A DNA stretch of 49,983 nucleotides from Fonsecaea monophora (lineage: Eukaryota; Ascomycota; Eurotiomycetes; Chaetothyriales; Herpotrichiellaceae): assembly GCF_001642475.1 (NCBI RefSeq), contig NW_019174095.1:1-49983 (forward strand), given 5' to 3'. Each line of letters opens with the position of its first letter. The first letter of the stretch is position 1. The notes below the pieces were generated by a model, which worked only from the letters and a program-made list of their open reading frames with translations, did not search any database and was not told the origin of the DNA. The position numbers and the translations under genes were made by a program. Positions 9,946 through 19,935 of this stretch are shown here, piece by piece.

Positions 9946-10345
9946 GCCTGATCAGGAGATTAAGGGCAGAGTCCTCGCTCGATTGATTGATTGCAGCGGT
10001 GTCGAGCGAGGTCGAGGAGACATTTAGCTCACTCCGGGAATGTTGGGTTCGCTCGATGGCTTTGGGGGAGGCTTGTTGGGTGGTGGTGGTGGCATGGCGA
10101 AGCCGACCACGGTTTCCTGTTTTCAATTCGAATTAGCACTTGGTATATGACACCACGAGGACAACTTGCAACTGGGATCCAGTTTCGGGGGGAAAAGGAG
10201 GACAAGATAAGGAGTGGCCACCATCGAGACCACCTGCACAGAGTGTCTAAGGTGATCGGGGAGCTCTTACCGATGAGCTTTGAACCGAAACCCAGGGAAG
10301 AGTGTGAAGGGGTGGATTTTGAGAAGAACCGAGTGAGGTGAGTAA
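9946..10345. other. unassigned sequence before the solo LTR
   Basis: An open frame of 139 codons runs on the minus strand (10029-10448), but it extends into the LTR and shows no motif. I do not call a gene. Confidence 0.4.
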
Positions 10346-10350
10346 GAGTG

Positions 10351-10781
10351 TGTGTGAGGGTTTGGAAAGAGTTCTGTGTCTGGCGAGCTAACCTAGTGAG
10401 GAGGATAACTCTGAGGAGAGAGAGAGAGAGAGGAAGAAGGAAGAACAAACACTCTCTCTTTATGTCGTAACGCTCCTCTACACGGCGTGCCCATCGTCCT
10501 ACCTTTTCTCCCTTTACCTTCCTCTTTCGTACACGTCATTCAGTCCTTTCGTGTGCTCGTCTTGCACCTTGTGCTACCTCTTTACCTTTCCCTTACGTAC
10601 AGTGCGTCAGTTTGTCAGGCTCCTGCATCACTGACACTGTCTGTCTCGTCCAACCAGGAAGCCGCATTCTGCCTTTGCATTGTCGTACAAGTAAACTCAA
10701 CCAATCAGGAGGAAGCATCAGTCTTGGTGCTGGTTGCGCCCGAACTGAGCTCACCTTCTCCTGCCGTTCAACCCCATCACA
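10351..10781 (+). mobile_element. solo LTR of family 2 with 5-bp target duplication
   Basis: The 431-bp element begins TGTGTGAGGG and ends CCCCATCACA. It is flanked by the direct repeat GAGTG at 10346-10350 and 10782-10786, the target-site duplication of LTR retrotransposons. A RIP-mutated relative lies at about 30235-30614. Pyrimidine-rich stretches fill the middle. No internal region or second LTR is beside it, so it arose by LTR-LTR recombination. Confidence 0.9.
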
Positions 10782-10984
10782 GAGTGAGTTGTCTAAGTAA
10801 GTGATTGGTTGACTGAATATCTTAAGCAGGTTTTTTTCACTAGGCAACAACGCCATCTCCGTGCCGCGTCTTCTCCCAAGCCGAGAGGGTACCCAAACCA
10901 CCCGGCACACCGCCGAAACGGCCCCCCCTCCTCCTCCCTACTGAATCCCAGCAGTGGCGTTGATGGAGGCAGTTCATCATGACA
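10782..10984. other. unassigned sequence
   Basis: Short spacer between the solo LTR and the minisatellite. Nothing seen in it. Confidence 0.4.
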
Positions 10985-11315
10985 ATGATGTACGCCCAGA
11001 AGACACTACGATGGGGGCGGTGTAAATTATTGGGATGGGCATGCATTGGGACATTAGTCAAAGTTTTGGCGGGTATCCCTATCAGCTTCGAGGAGGACAT
11101 CACCCCCTTCAAACTCGATACCGTTCGGTCATCCCAAGAGACACTACGATGCGGGTGGCGTATGCCTAGGGGCCACTGTACCCATGATGGGGTGGGTGCA
11201 CACCCACCAGACACCATACGACGGGGTTGGCACACACCCAGGGGGGCACTATACGATGGAGACGGCGTACACCCAGGTGCCACTGTACAATGAAAGTGAT
11301 GCACACCCAGGAGAT
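10985..11315 (+). repeat. diverged minisatellite, units of about 40 bp
   Basis: Degenerate copies of a unit resembling CACACCCAGG, (N), CACTATACGATGG, GG.GT.. follow each other. Examples are the ACACTACGATGG cores at about 10999 and 11150, CACTATACGATGG at about 11247 and CACTGTACAATG at about 11281. The same unit occurs inverted at 12185-12420. Confidence 0.65.
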
Positions 11316-12184
11316 ACTCGAGACCTTCGACCCCATGTTTCCGCGAGAGGCCTCGTCCATCTGGTTCTCCTGCACCGGTGCCAAAGAAGAAAGGGAGATT
11401 GCAACTCCTCTCGACACGCGTGCGTTTATAAACAGTGCATATACGATGGACCTCGATTCTCCAGATTGGGTGATGCCAACCAACACCGAGACTCCGATCC
11501 AGGAGGCACAACCCCCTCCCTCCAACCGAATATCTCGAATCGACCGTCAACTCTCACAACTCTACAGTCTCATCCGGCGAGCGAGATTTCATCGAGTCAA
11601 CAGTCTACCAAACGTTTACGCAGACAATCTCCGCCTCAGAATAAGCGCCGCTTGTGTTCCTGCTGCACTCAAAGGGAACACTGACGGACGAGAGTTCTGG
11701 CCGCCACCGGCCCCATTGTATAGTGAGTCCCCCTGGGTCGACAATATACAATGACGGTGGGTTGGATACTGGGAGGACACCAATCTCCTCTCGCGATGAT
11801 CGCACCCAGCACGCCGACTTTGCGCTTGGCCGCACCAGGCGGTGGAGGTGATGGTGGACGCAGTAGTTATTTCATCTCCCCATCCTTAAATATTACAGGA
11901 CAGAGCAATACAATTCAGGCTTGAACAATCTAGCGTACCGACGCGCGTCAGGATTGGATGATGCAGTTTTATTTTATAGCGACATGGACATGACTAGAAA
12001 GAAGCACTCGTCAACTACGGCCTCAACCCTCAACTTCAGTTCAACCTTCAACTGCCGTGAACCGTGTGCGCGGCCCCCGAACACTACGCACAACACATCA
12101 CGGCACGATAGCAACCCACGCCGCAGTTACGGAGTCCGGACTGGTGGTCCATCCTCTCAAAATCAACCGAACTCGTTGAGCGAG
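11316..12184. other. spacer between inverted minisatellite arms
   Basis: A plus-strand frame of moderate length (to 11754) continues out of the first array. It contains a mixed hydrophilic sequence without a known motif. A further copy of the TATACAATG core lies at about 11747. No gene is supported. Confidence 0.4.
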
Positions 12185-12425
12185 GTGGTCTCCCCGGGTG
12201 TGGCACCACCTCCACTGTACAATGCCCCCTGGGTGTACACCACTGCCATCGGATAGTGCCCCTTGGGATGATTAAATGGTATTGGGTTTTGAGCCAGGTG
12301 ATCTTCTAGGTGTACATCACTGCATTGTATAGTGTCTCCCGGGTGTACACACCCCATTGTACATGTCTCCTGGGTGTCTCCCGGGTGTACCTCATTTTCA
12401 TTATACATGGTCTCCTAGTCTCTCC
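12185..12425 (-). repeat. inverted copy of the 40-bp minisatellite
   Basis: The minus strand repeats units of the type seen at 10985-11315: on the plus strand CTGGGTGTACAC, CATTGTATAGTG and CCCGGGTGTACAC recur four to five times. The two arrays are in opposite orientation, about 870 bases apart. Confidence 0.65.
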
Positions 12426-14236
12426 CTAGAGCGTCTCCAACAGCCATATCATAGGTAGACATCGTTCTGGCGCACCGACCTGACCATGCTACCCCGATGA
12501 AGGAAATCGTCCAAGGCTTCCTTCACTCAGGAAAGATCTGTAATCTCAACCTTGAGTACTATCGGGAGAATCAGCTACCCGTGTCTGTAATAGCCCGGAC
12601 GAGGCTCCAGCAAGGCTGCCCTGCCCTGCACTCACTCACTCAGACAGAGCGCAAGGTGAGCGGCGCCGACGCTGCGATGCTATCCGATAGTACGCAATGC
12701 TCTTACCAGATATTTTCCGTATCTATCCCACTCACTCATGGCTTTGCCCTCGAGATGCTTTCAAAGGATGCTTGCTTCAACGCATCGTCGGTCGGACGTG
12801 ACGCCGCTTCCCCGGCCGCAAATCCAAAACACCCACCTATCCAGCAGTCACAAACAGATACAATCCAGCTCTTTACACTCCTGTTTGTCTTGATGCGCCA
12901 TTACCCAATTCCCTCGTTCGTGTGCTTCATGACTGTATGAGACCATCATCGTTCTTGATTGCCGCCGCCGCTCCAATGGCGATTTCGTTAGAAAGAACCT
13001 GCATCTCAAAACTGGTCGATCGTCATCTTTAACTCAAGCTCATTGCCAGTTCGTTCCCGCACCGTTTGTTCTTGCTGTAAATCGCCGTAACGTATCTAGG
13101 TGCTAATCTCGATCTCGCGTGGAGTGAGACGTGCTGAGGTCGGTGCAATGTGGAATCGTCCGCGGGAAAAAGCGCCTGATATGCCTTGAACCAATTTCTT
13201 TTCTGTCAGAATTTTGTCCAGTGTCTTTCTTTGCCCTGCAGGATTTTCTCCAGCGACTAGGCTTCCTCTCTCGTCTCATATACCATCGAGTTCTGGAGGC
13301 AGATCTTTTGATGTGCATGTGCGTTGCCGCGTACGACGATGGTCATCTCGAATACTTACTTATGTTCGAAAAACCGTCGTCCCACAGATTGAACAGGAGC
13401 ATTCCGGACGTATCACATACGTGACCTCTGCAAGTGCCTATGGAGCGCTCTACCATGGGCACTTTGGCTCATGGATTCGTATTGCAGGCAATGCCCCGTG
13501 ACATTTAGGATCTCGTTTCGAATAGGGAGGGACATCCAACCGCGAGGCCACTCGAGGATTGAATTTATCTTGGCCCTCCTCTTCTGTGGTGCTGCAGGAA
13601 TCCTCATCGCCTGAGTTGTGAGAGGAGACCCCAGAAGCAAAGCAGCACTACTGCGCTTGCTCGAACGCCGCAACGTCGGCGCAGAGGTGGCAGAGATTGA
13701 GGCACGATTTGGCTCGTGATTGGTTTGGGATCGTGCTGGAAGGACTGGCTTCGTCGGTGTCCAAGAGCCGTAGGACCACGATTGGTAGGTTTCCGTGGAG
13801 GATCGCCGCCGTTTCTCGTCGTCTATCATGCCTGTGTCAAGGTCAAGCTGGATGGTCACTCATGTAGTTGGGTAGTTTACCAGCGTCTGTCCATGTCTGT
13901 ATCTGTGGGTGAGGACAATGAGGTACTCTTCAGAGGGGATAGACCGGAATGGAGCACCAGGTGTCAAGCGAGTTGGTCGAAAAGGGCGCCGTGGGAGGGG
14001 GGTGGCGCCGAGTTCGAGGCTGGTGTTACACAAATGAGGGGCATCTCCTCCAGGCAACAACGACCCCCCCTCCCACACCTACGAGGCCCCAGCCCCCCAA
14101 CCTCCAACGGGGCCTCTTCCCTCTCTTTCTCCCAGGATCTTGAAAGGACATCGTTACCATACAATCTTTTGGACAGTTTCCAAGACTTTTTTTTTTTTTT
14201 TTCAAGGCAATCCGATCCATCCGAGATAGCAACACA
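12426..14236. other. unassigned sequence upstream of the 82-aa gene
   Basis: Several frames of 90-180 codons overlap on both strands without recognisable motifs. A run of 16 thymines lies at 14187-14202, some 35 bases before the start of the next gene. Some of this may be decayed coding sequence. Confidence 0.35.
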
Positions 14237-14553
14237 ATGGCGGGCACCGAAGGTATGAATGAATGCTCCGCCCCGGGTTTCCAAGGTGTGAAGGTGTGAA
14301 TGTATCTGATTCAATCCTAGTAAAGAAGATCGAAATGGTGGAAGCGCTTCTTGACTGGTGCATAAAGCGCAAAGCTGCTCTCGAGGCTCAGTGGAGCGCC
14401 AGGATCTGGACTCAGGCCCTGTCCGGGGTCAACACCCCTCAAGCGAATGAGATTCTTCAACAAGCGATCATCAAGAACAACACGGCGCTTCAGGAGCAGC
14501 ATGACGCAGAGAAGAGGCTTCGAGATCTGAAGGTTGAATCGCCTGATATATGA
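14237..14553 (+). CDS. small helical protein, 82 aa, one intron
   Basis: Exons 14237-14252 and 14321-14553. The start sits in a good context (AACACAATGG). The 68-bp intron has a GTATGA donor and ends CAATCCTAG. Splicing joins a 5-codon first exon to the long frame in phase. The product begins MAGTEVKKIEMVEALLDWC and is almost entirely helical and charged, with a possible coiled coil over residues 48-75 (KNNTALQEQHDAEKRLRDL). It lacks a signal peptide and membrane segments. I do not recognise a family. Precise splicing, a clean stop and no frameshift in a region of broken genes argue that it is real. A chance frame cannot be excluded. Confidence 0.6.
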
Positions 14554-16974
14554 AGACACCGCTGTCTGTCTGGTCAGTCCATCAATCCCGACTGATTTCC
14601 GGAGGAAGGGCTTGTCGCTCGAAGTGCTTGAGGCAACGTGCCGTGCTGGTGCACTTCCAGGGAACCCACCCCCTTAGAGCCTAGTTCTGGGTCCTCGTTG
14701 AACAGAGCAGGGACGACCTTTGGGCCACCGTCACGGGCGTGGTAAAGGGGGTGAGCTGGCCCAGGCCGGAGCCGCCGTTGAGCCGGGGGTGAGGTCATGT
14801 AGGACAGGAAGAGAGAGGGAGGCGTCGAGATTCCGGTCATGAAACAGAAATTTCTCTGGCAGTACGACGAACGAGTGATCGCCTTGTTTGATCTCGTGGA
14901 TCGGGTCGATTAGCGGATGGATCTGGTTGTGTTCGTAGGCTCTGCAAAGCTTGAGGTATCCAACTGCACCGTCCCAACTGACAATGTTTGCTTGAGAGAT
15001 GTCTGTAGTGGCTCGAATGCTCCCTGGAGTGCCTCTCGGTCTGCCGCGAATGAGGTTTCCTCTCTTGTAGTATGCAGACTGGTCCACGTCAGGTCCCAAA
15101 CTGCACAAGGACAAGAACAAGGACAAGTGCAAGTACCAGGCGTGGGAAAAGTGCCCACACCGAGAACGCCATCCATACAAGTCAGAATAGGACGGTCGCG
15201 CGTTAGAATCTCCCGCCACGGCCTTCGTCCATCAAGTCCGCTTGCTTCCTCAATAGCACGGGATCTGTGCTTTCCTGTAGCGTGAATTGATGGATCGGAA
15301 ATAACTCCAGCGGCGGCTGGTCGGATGCACGCGGAATCCTTCGTCGCCCTGTCTTGTTGTATCCCGCCCCTTCCGAGCACTTGCTGCGCTTCGCATATTT
15401 GCAGCCGCTCCAAATCAAATGTTCGGCTCCGCAGTGGTGGCCAAATACCCGAAGGACATGCCGAGCAGGAAAAATCAAATACACAAGTTGCATAGGTGGA
15501 ATTGAGAAGACCGAGGAACGAGCATCCTTTTCCATCCACCCCCTCCCCTGGTCCCCAATCCCCGAGATCCGGCAAAGAGTGCGATGCATGAAGCAGCGAG
15601 CAATCACCAATTGAGGAGACAGTAGACAGGTACTACCAAGATGTACTTCTCTTGCCAGCGTGCCATAGTCGGTGAGGGAACCGAGTTGTTACCGCGTTGG
15701 GAGTCTTCGCGAAAAACAGGACGGTGATGATGGCGCTCTCCGTCCTTATGTCTTCCATACCAGAAAAACAACGCAAGAGCCTGAATCCAGTCCTCCAAAT
15801 ATTGGTGGCGTGAGCCACTGGCTTTGCTGAGGAACCTTGAAATTCAGCCGCCTTGACGTACCGACAGTGAAGACAGATCAACACACCGCGAAAGCAATGA
15901 ATGTCTTGGACCGGCGCAGCCACTTCCAGGACCATTGAACAGTGGTCTGGGCTGTCTTGACCACCTCGAGCTTGGATCTTTTTACCGAAGGACATCTCCT
16001 GACATTGATGACGGTATCATGCATCCAGCAACGGTCATGACCAGTCCAAGTAAGGAATTCTCGAGGAAGGTTGCATGGGTGCTGGCTGCCCTCGTCCTTG
16101 TTGCCAGGCCGTGGATCAGCTTTGTCACCATCTTCTGAGAAGCCATGTTGCTGTGATGTCGAGGTCCCGTAACATGTGAGGGCAATCTCCCGACGCTAGA
16201 ATGGGTGATGGAGTCGCAGATGTGGAGAGGGGTCCTGGAGGCAGCTGGCCACGGTGAATTCGATCCAATCTGGTCATGAAATTCTTCTAGGTTTTCATGT
16301 CTCGCACTAAAGACGGAGAAAACACATACAGAAAACACAAACATATATGTACATGTGACTTTCATCAGCCCTTGCACGTTAACATCGACGCTTTTGGGTG
16401 TTAAAAGGTCTTCCCAATGTGCTTCCTCCTCTGTCAGCTTGTCCGTGGAACAGCAAATGGCTGGTTCGGCACCATCGTCCTCAACGTGTACGCGATCATC
16501 ATCTCCTCTGGACGATGATCCCGTCGCGTTCCCTTTGGGCCCTTGGAATTTAAATGACATTGACACCCGCCTCGGACCGATGACAACTCTCGCTATGGTG
16601 CAGAGTCGACGCGCGCTGTGGACGCCTCAGTCTTTGTGAGCGTCAGAGGTGTAGGCGGCACTTGTACTTCCTTCCAGTGTACTATGGGAAACATTTCGTT
16701 GTGGATTCCTTTTCCCTTTTCTCGAGTAGTCATCTCGACCGCGGCGCTGCAGTGCGCGCTGGGTATCTTCCTCCACGCGGATCAGGTCCATTTTTGTTGC
16801 ACCTCTCCAGGAGTTTGTCCAGGGGTGGCGGTTCATCCACCCACGACCCGAGGATCGTGTTTGGAATTGCTCGTTGTGGGGTGTCTCTCTGAAACCGGGG
16901 TAAAAACAGCCTGTAGATTGCTAAACCACGCCTCAAGCGCCACGGGGAGGGTACAGTTGACACGCTGAATGCAG
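14554..16974. other. unassigned region with overlapping minus-strand frames
   Basis: Minus-strand frames of 120-220 codons overlap (14731-15219, 14910-15575, 15203-15610, 15633-15995, 15982-16566). Several contain hydrophobic stretches such as LVLALVLVLVQFG, and short clean runs like FRLLRCFSGMEDIRTESA. They look like one decayed multi-exon membrane-protein gene on the minus strand, but I could not name a family or find joining splice sites. Confidence 0.3.
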
Positions 16975-17160
16975 AACATTAGGGTCAGGATGTCTCTGGA
17001 TAAACCTTGGTAGCTACTTATGCCCGACGCGTTCAAAGCCGCCGTTATCGCTGCTAATTACTCCTGCGGACTTTTGAACAAAGGAATAGCTGAGTGGGTG
17101 TCCTTGTGCCTCGAGGTCTAGTATCCATCTCTTCAAGGTTTCGTCTTGTATATTTGAGAA
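16975..17160 (-). pseudogene. pogo/Fot1-type transposase fragment (CENP-B HTH)
   Basis: The minus strand reads DETLKRWILDLEAQGHPLS, then FVQKSAGVISSDNGGF, then GHK-stop-LPRFIQRHPD. This matches the CENP-B-type helix-turn-helix of fungal Tc1/mariner-superfamily transposases, where W(I/V)xDLExxGHP precedes a KW(V/L)xRFIKRHP motif. The stop (TAG) sits where the conserved tryptophan of KW..RF is expected, a TGG-to-TAG change of the RIP type. No DDE catalytic domain follows. Confidence 0.65.
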
Positions 17161-17174
17161 TTGCCATCATTCAC

Positions 17175-17234
17175 TGTCCTTTCAACTTCTGTCCCTTCAA
17201 CCTCTGTCCCTTCAACCTCTGTCCCTTCAACCTC
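17175..17234. repeat. 15-bp tandem repeat, four copies
   Basis: Units of TGTCCCTTCAACCTC at 17175, 17190, 17205 and 17220. The first has two changes, the others are identical. It lies between the transposase relic and the RING pseudogene. Confidence 0.9.
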
Positions 17235-17340
17235 TGCATTGAGTTGGTGGAGGCCTGTGCGTCAGGTTTCTAGCAATGTGTTGCTGATATGCACTGTCAC
17301 TCTCGTCAGAAAGGTCACTTGGCAGAGGAAGCATTAAACC

Positions 17341-17988
17341 TCACAGTTCCTGAGCCTTTTGGTATGTCCAGAAAGAAAGCGCCGTCTGGGCACACTCCAT
17401 GATGTTTGCGGGGTCGAGGCCACAAAGAACGCTGGTCTTGAAGTCTTCGGGTGGATTTACCAGATTGCGGACTGCATCGTGGGCTTTTGGTAGGGCGGTC
17501 TTATCTGGAATGCCTTGTTAGAGATAGGCAGTACTCAGCGATAGATCGATTCCGTAGTAATAAGTACCGTACCCCCTTTACGTATAGTTGTGATAAAACT
17601 TGAAGCATGAGAAAAGGATGCTTCTCGGGTGCGAGGAACATACTTTTTCTTCTTTAGTGTGTAAGTGGCCTAAAGTAGTTTAGGCCTACCCGGCTCGGTT
17701 TCTTCCCGAGTGGCCTGAAGGCCGCGTAGGAGGATGCTTCTCCCCCTGAGTAACATGCTCCTCTCGTGCGGTTCACTTCGGCTTCCTGCTCTGTTTGTGA
17801 TACGTGGGCATTTGGTAGGGCGGTCTTGCAAACAGGACATCGACGCTGATTCCGGGGTGCTGTCGACAAGCCAGTCTTCTCGGCGCAGGGTATGCAAAAG
17901 ATGTGCCTGAGACGGATTAGAACGACGGCGAGAAGCAGAATGACTGTAGGAGGAACGTACGCGCAAGTTGTAACAATTGCCTCCGCCG
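17341..17988 (-). pseudogene. HEI10/CCNB1IP1-like RING protein, split by insertions
   Basis: On the minus strand, 17988-17961 encodes AEAIVTTCA and is spliced over a 54-bp intron (17960-17907, GTACGT donor, CTCAG acceptor) to HIFCIPCAEKTGLS and RRCPVCKTALPNAH, the zinc ligands of a RING finger. After a 300-bp insertion the frame resumes: KTALPKAHDAVRN, NPPEDFKTSVLCGL, NIMECAQTALSFWTYQKAQ, stop at 17341. This order (RING, then the P..(D/E)..VL.GL and ALSFWTYQ blocks) matches the CCNB1IP1/HEI10 family of meiotic SUMO/ubiquitin ligases. The N-terminus is cut off by a second repeat at 17989 and the coiled-coil tail is missing. It cannot make a full protein. Confidence 0.8.
17503..17802. mobile_element. 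structured repeat (family 3), copy inserted in the RING gene
   Basis: This 300-bp insert is flanked by a 25-bp direct repeat of the host exon (17478-17502 and 17803-17827, one mismatch). Such a long target duplication is unlike an LTR element. The insert is rich in perfect stem-loops: AAGCAT/ATGCTT (17603-17608 with 17618-17623), GGCCTAAA/TTTAGGCC (17667-17686), CTCGG/CCGAG (17694-17710) and GGCC TGAA GGCC (17712-17723). A RIP-mutated copy lies at 24009-24310 and a truncated copy at 17989-18130. No protein is encoded. A SINE-like or structured-RNA-derived retroelement is possible. Confidence 0.65.
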
Positions 17989-18130
17989 TGTTAGGAACGG
18001 CCTATGTAGATAGGCAGAGGGCAGCGATAAGTAAACAGGTAGGTATAGGTATTCCTTGATAGTATATCTTAGCTATGACTCAAAGCATGAGGGAAGGAAG
18101 CTTCCCACGGGTGGTGAGCATGCGGTACTT
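17989..18130. mobile_element. structured repeat (family 3), truncated copy
   Basis: It starts TGTTAG like the copy at 17503-17802 and shares TAGATAGGCAG, the AGCGATAAGTA-like segment, AAGCATGAG.GAAGGAAGCTT and GGTG.GAGCAT in the same order. It stops before the large stem-loops. It cuts the first exon of the RING pseudogene at 17988. Confidence 0.5.
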
Positions 18131-19128
18131 AAATAATAAGGGGTTGTCTTGGTTGGGTATTGAGAGTGGGTTGGTTGAGTTGTTGTAACTCATGTTGGGG
18201 GGATTTACACGACAGGAGTTTTGACGACCAAAAGGGAGTCGCAGGCACTGGCAGGTGTGGAAGGTGCATTAGTAGCTGCGGGGTGAGAGTCTCAAGTCCC
18301 CAATGAATTGATCAGGCAGCCGCAAACTTGTATCTGAACAACAGAAGAACTCGGCAAACACGCTCTCGTCTCGAAGTATTATCCTAGAAAGCTGTCATGT
18401 CACAGTGCCAATCGGTCGGGGTGATTACGTGGACCGATCTGGGTAGGTAGAGCATGAAAGGCGAGGGAATGAAAGGGGAGAAAACATGAAGCGATTATGT
18501 CTCATCCAGTCATGTATACAAGTACTTGTACAACTATGTTCGTGGCGAGATGGATCGTTCGAGATGACTCAATGCCCAGGTGGACCATTGACTCGGCGCT
18601 CAAACTCTTCTTTTGTCGGCCTGCGACCTCCCCATGTGCTTGCCTTGGAGCCTCAGGGGTGGTCGGAAAAGGAATCGGCATTCGCGGCGGTCACTGCTAT
18701 TACGGCCTGGCACGGCAAAATCGAGAGTCTCAGAAAAACACCAAAATGACAACCGTTATACTCGATGGACAGGTCAATGCATAGATCATGTCGACCCGAA
18801 TTGGGGTAATTGGAGGTCTTTTTCTTGATTTCGAGCGATCGGTCGAAGCTCAAGATGCCGGAAGCACATACAGCAGCTTCGGTGACTTGTTCGGTAACTC
18901 TCAAGCACAAAGCGTCCAAAGTCCTGATGCGTCAGGTACCACGGAAAGCCTGTTCACTCGGCCAGGAAACCACCTCAGTCCCCGTTGATCTTGACAATGG
19001 CAGAAGGCGTCCATCTTTCTGCTCCTCCTAGGTACTGGGCTATCACTTCTTGTCCGGGTGTTCTGGTTGGAAAGAGTTCGAAAAGAGAGGAAGATGGTTG
19101 TTGCCACCATTTCAATCGAGTCGATTTC
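18131..19128. other. unassigned sequence
   Basis: Overlapping frames shorter than 100 codons on both strands. The missing first exon of the RING gene was looked for here and not found. Confidence 0.4.
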
Positions 19129-19248
19129 AGGTTAGCGTGCCAAGACCAATCAATGCACGCGGCCTGCGCACGTGCCATAACATTCAGCTTCGACAGTTAG
19201 TGGCGCGTGCGCGACCGCGTGCAATACTCTGTCTTGGCACGCTAACCT
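19129..19248. mobile_element. 120-bp palindromic element (foldback/MITE-like)
   Basis: The outer 18 bases AGGTTAGCGTGCCAAGAC (19129-19146) are perfectly inverted at 19231-19248. The inner bases continue the inversion with a few mismatches (TGCACGCGG.C...CGCAC) to about 43 bases per arm, leaving a loop of roughly 30 bases. No clear target duplication is seen. As RNA it would form one long hairpin. Confidence 0.7.
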
Positions 19249-19849
19249 TAAATGGACGAAATTAAAAAGGTGGCATCCTGTGAGCAGTCAAACCCACGAT
19301 TTTCTGGCCCGCAACTCAAGCGAGCAAAACCAACCGCATCATCGCGCGGAATTTCGTCTCAGGATCCAGAAGTCAGTCCAAGAATGCGAATTCTCAAAAA
19401 CACGATCGGCACCACAACCCCAACTACGACGGAGCATTTTAACTGAAGTAGGGAACCAGACGCTGGCTGAAACTACCTCTGCAGACCGTCGCCGTCCCAG
19501 ACTGAGAGCTATGGAGAAGGGCATCAGCGATCGCACGTACCCAAGGAGCTGTCAGTAATGGCCGTGGCATCCTTGACTGAGTGACCGCTCCGAGCAAGGC
19601 CCAATACAACGACGAGTCTTTGCACGATGATGGCCGATGACGGTAGACGCCAGATTGCAGACACAAGAGTGCCAGTGGCATACGAATGGGAAGGGTATGC
19701 GGTTTGAGAAATATATGGCGAGAAGGAGAAAAAATTATATTGCCAGAACCTGATTCTCTTCGGGAAGTTGTTCCTTGAACAGATTGCGAGTTTTGGGCCG
19801 CTGGTCCCTCCCTCCTTTGGTGGAGGACCTGGTAGGGGAGAAATCTCTG
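19249..19849. other. unassigned sequence
   Basis: Only short overlapping frames. No recognised motif. Confidence 0.4.
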
Positions 19850-19935
19850 GGCGAATTCGCGACCACTGCCGCTTGTTGGCGAGCTGTTCTAATGACCGAA
19901 CGGTAAGAATTTGGTACATTTGCATCTCGATGGCG
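19850..19935 (+). pseudogene. WD40-repeat fragment
   Basis: The plus strand encodes HCRLLASCSNDRTVRIW, the second half of a WD40 repeat (LASxSxDxTVRIWD). Only this one repeat is visible, followed by unrelated residues. It is likely a relic of a larger WD40 protein, perhaps of the NACHT-WD40 type common in filamentous ascomycetes. That assignment is inference. Confidence 0.45.

Noticed and set aside
10029..10448. 139-codon minus-strand frame
   Set aside because: It runs into the solo LTR and consists of Ser/Leu/Pro-rich text without motifs.
15982..16566. 194-codon minus-strand frame with hydrophobic segments
   Set aside because: Could be a decayed membrane protein, but no family or splice sites could be fixed, so no gene was called.
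17745..17800. CGTGCGGTTCACTTCGGC resembling the end of a group II intron domain V
   Set aside because: The partner strand and GUGAA-type bulge typical of domain V are not placed correctly, and no reverse transcriptase is near. Similarity is too short to claim.
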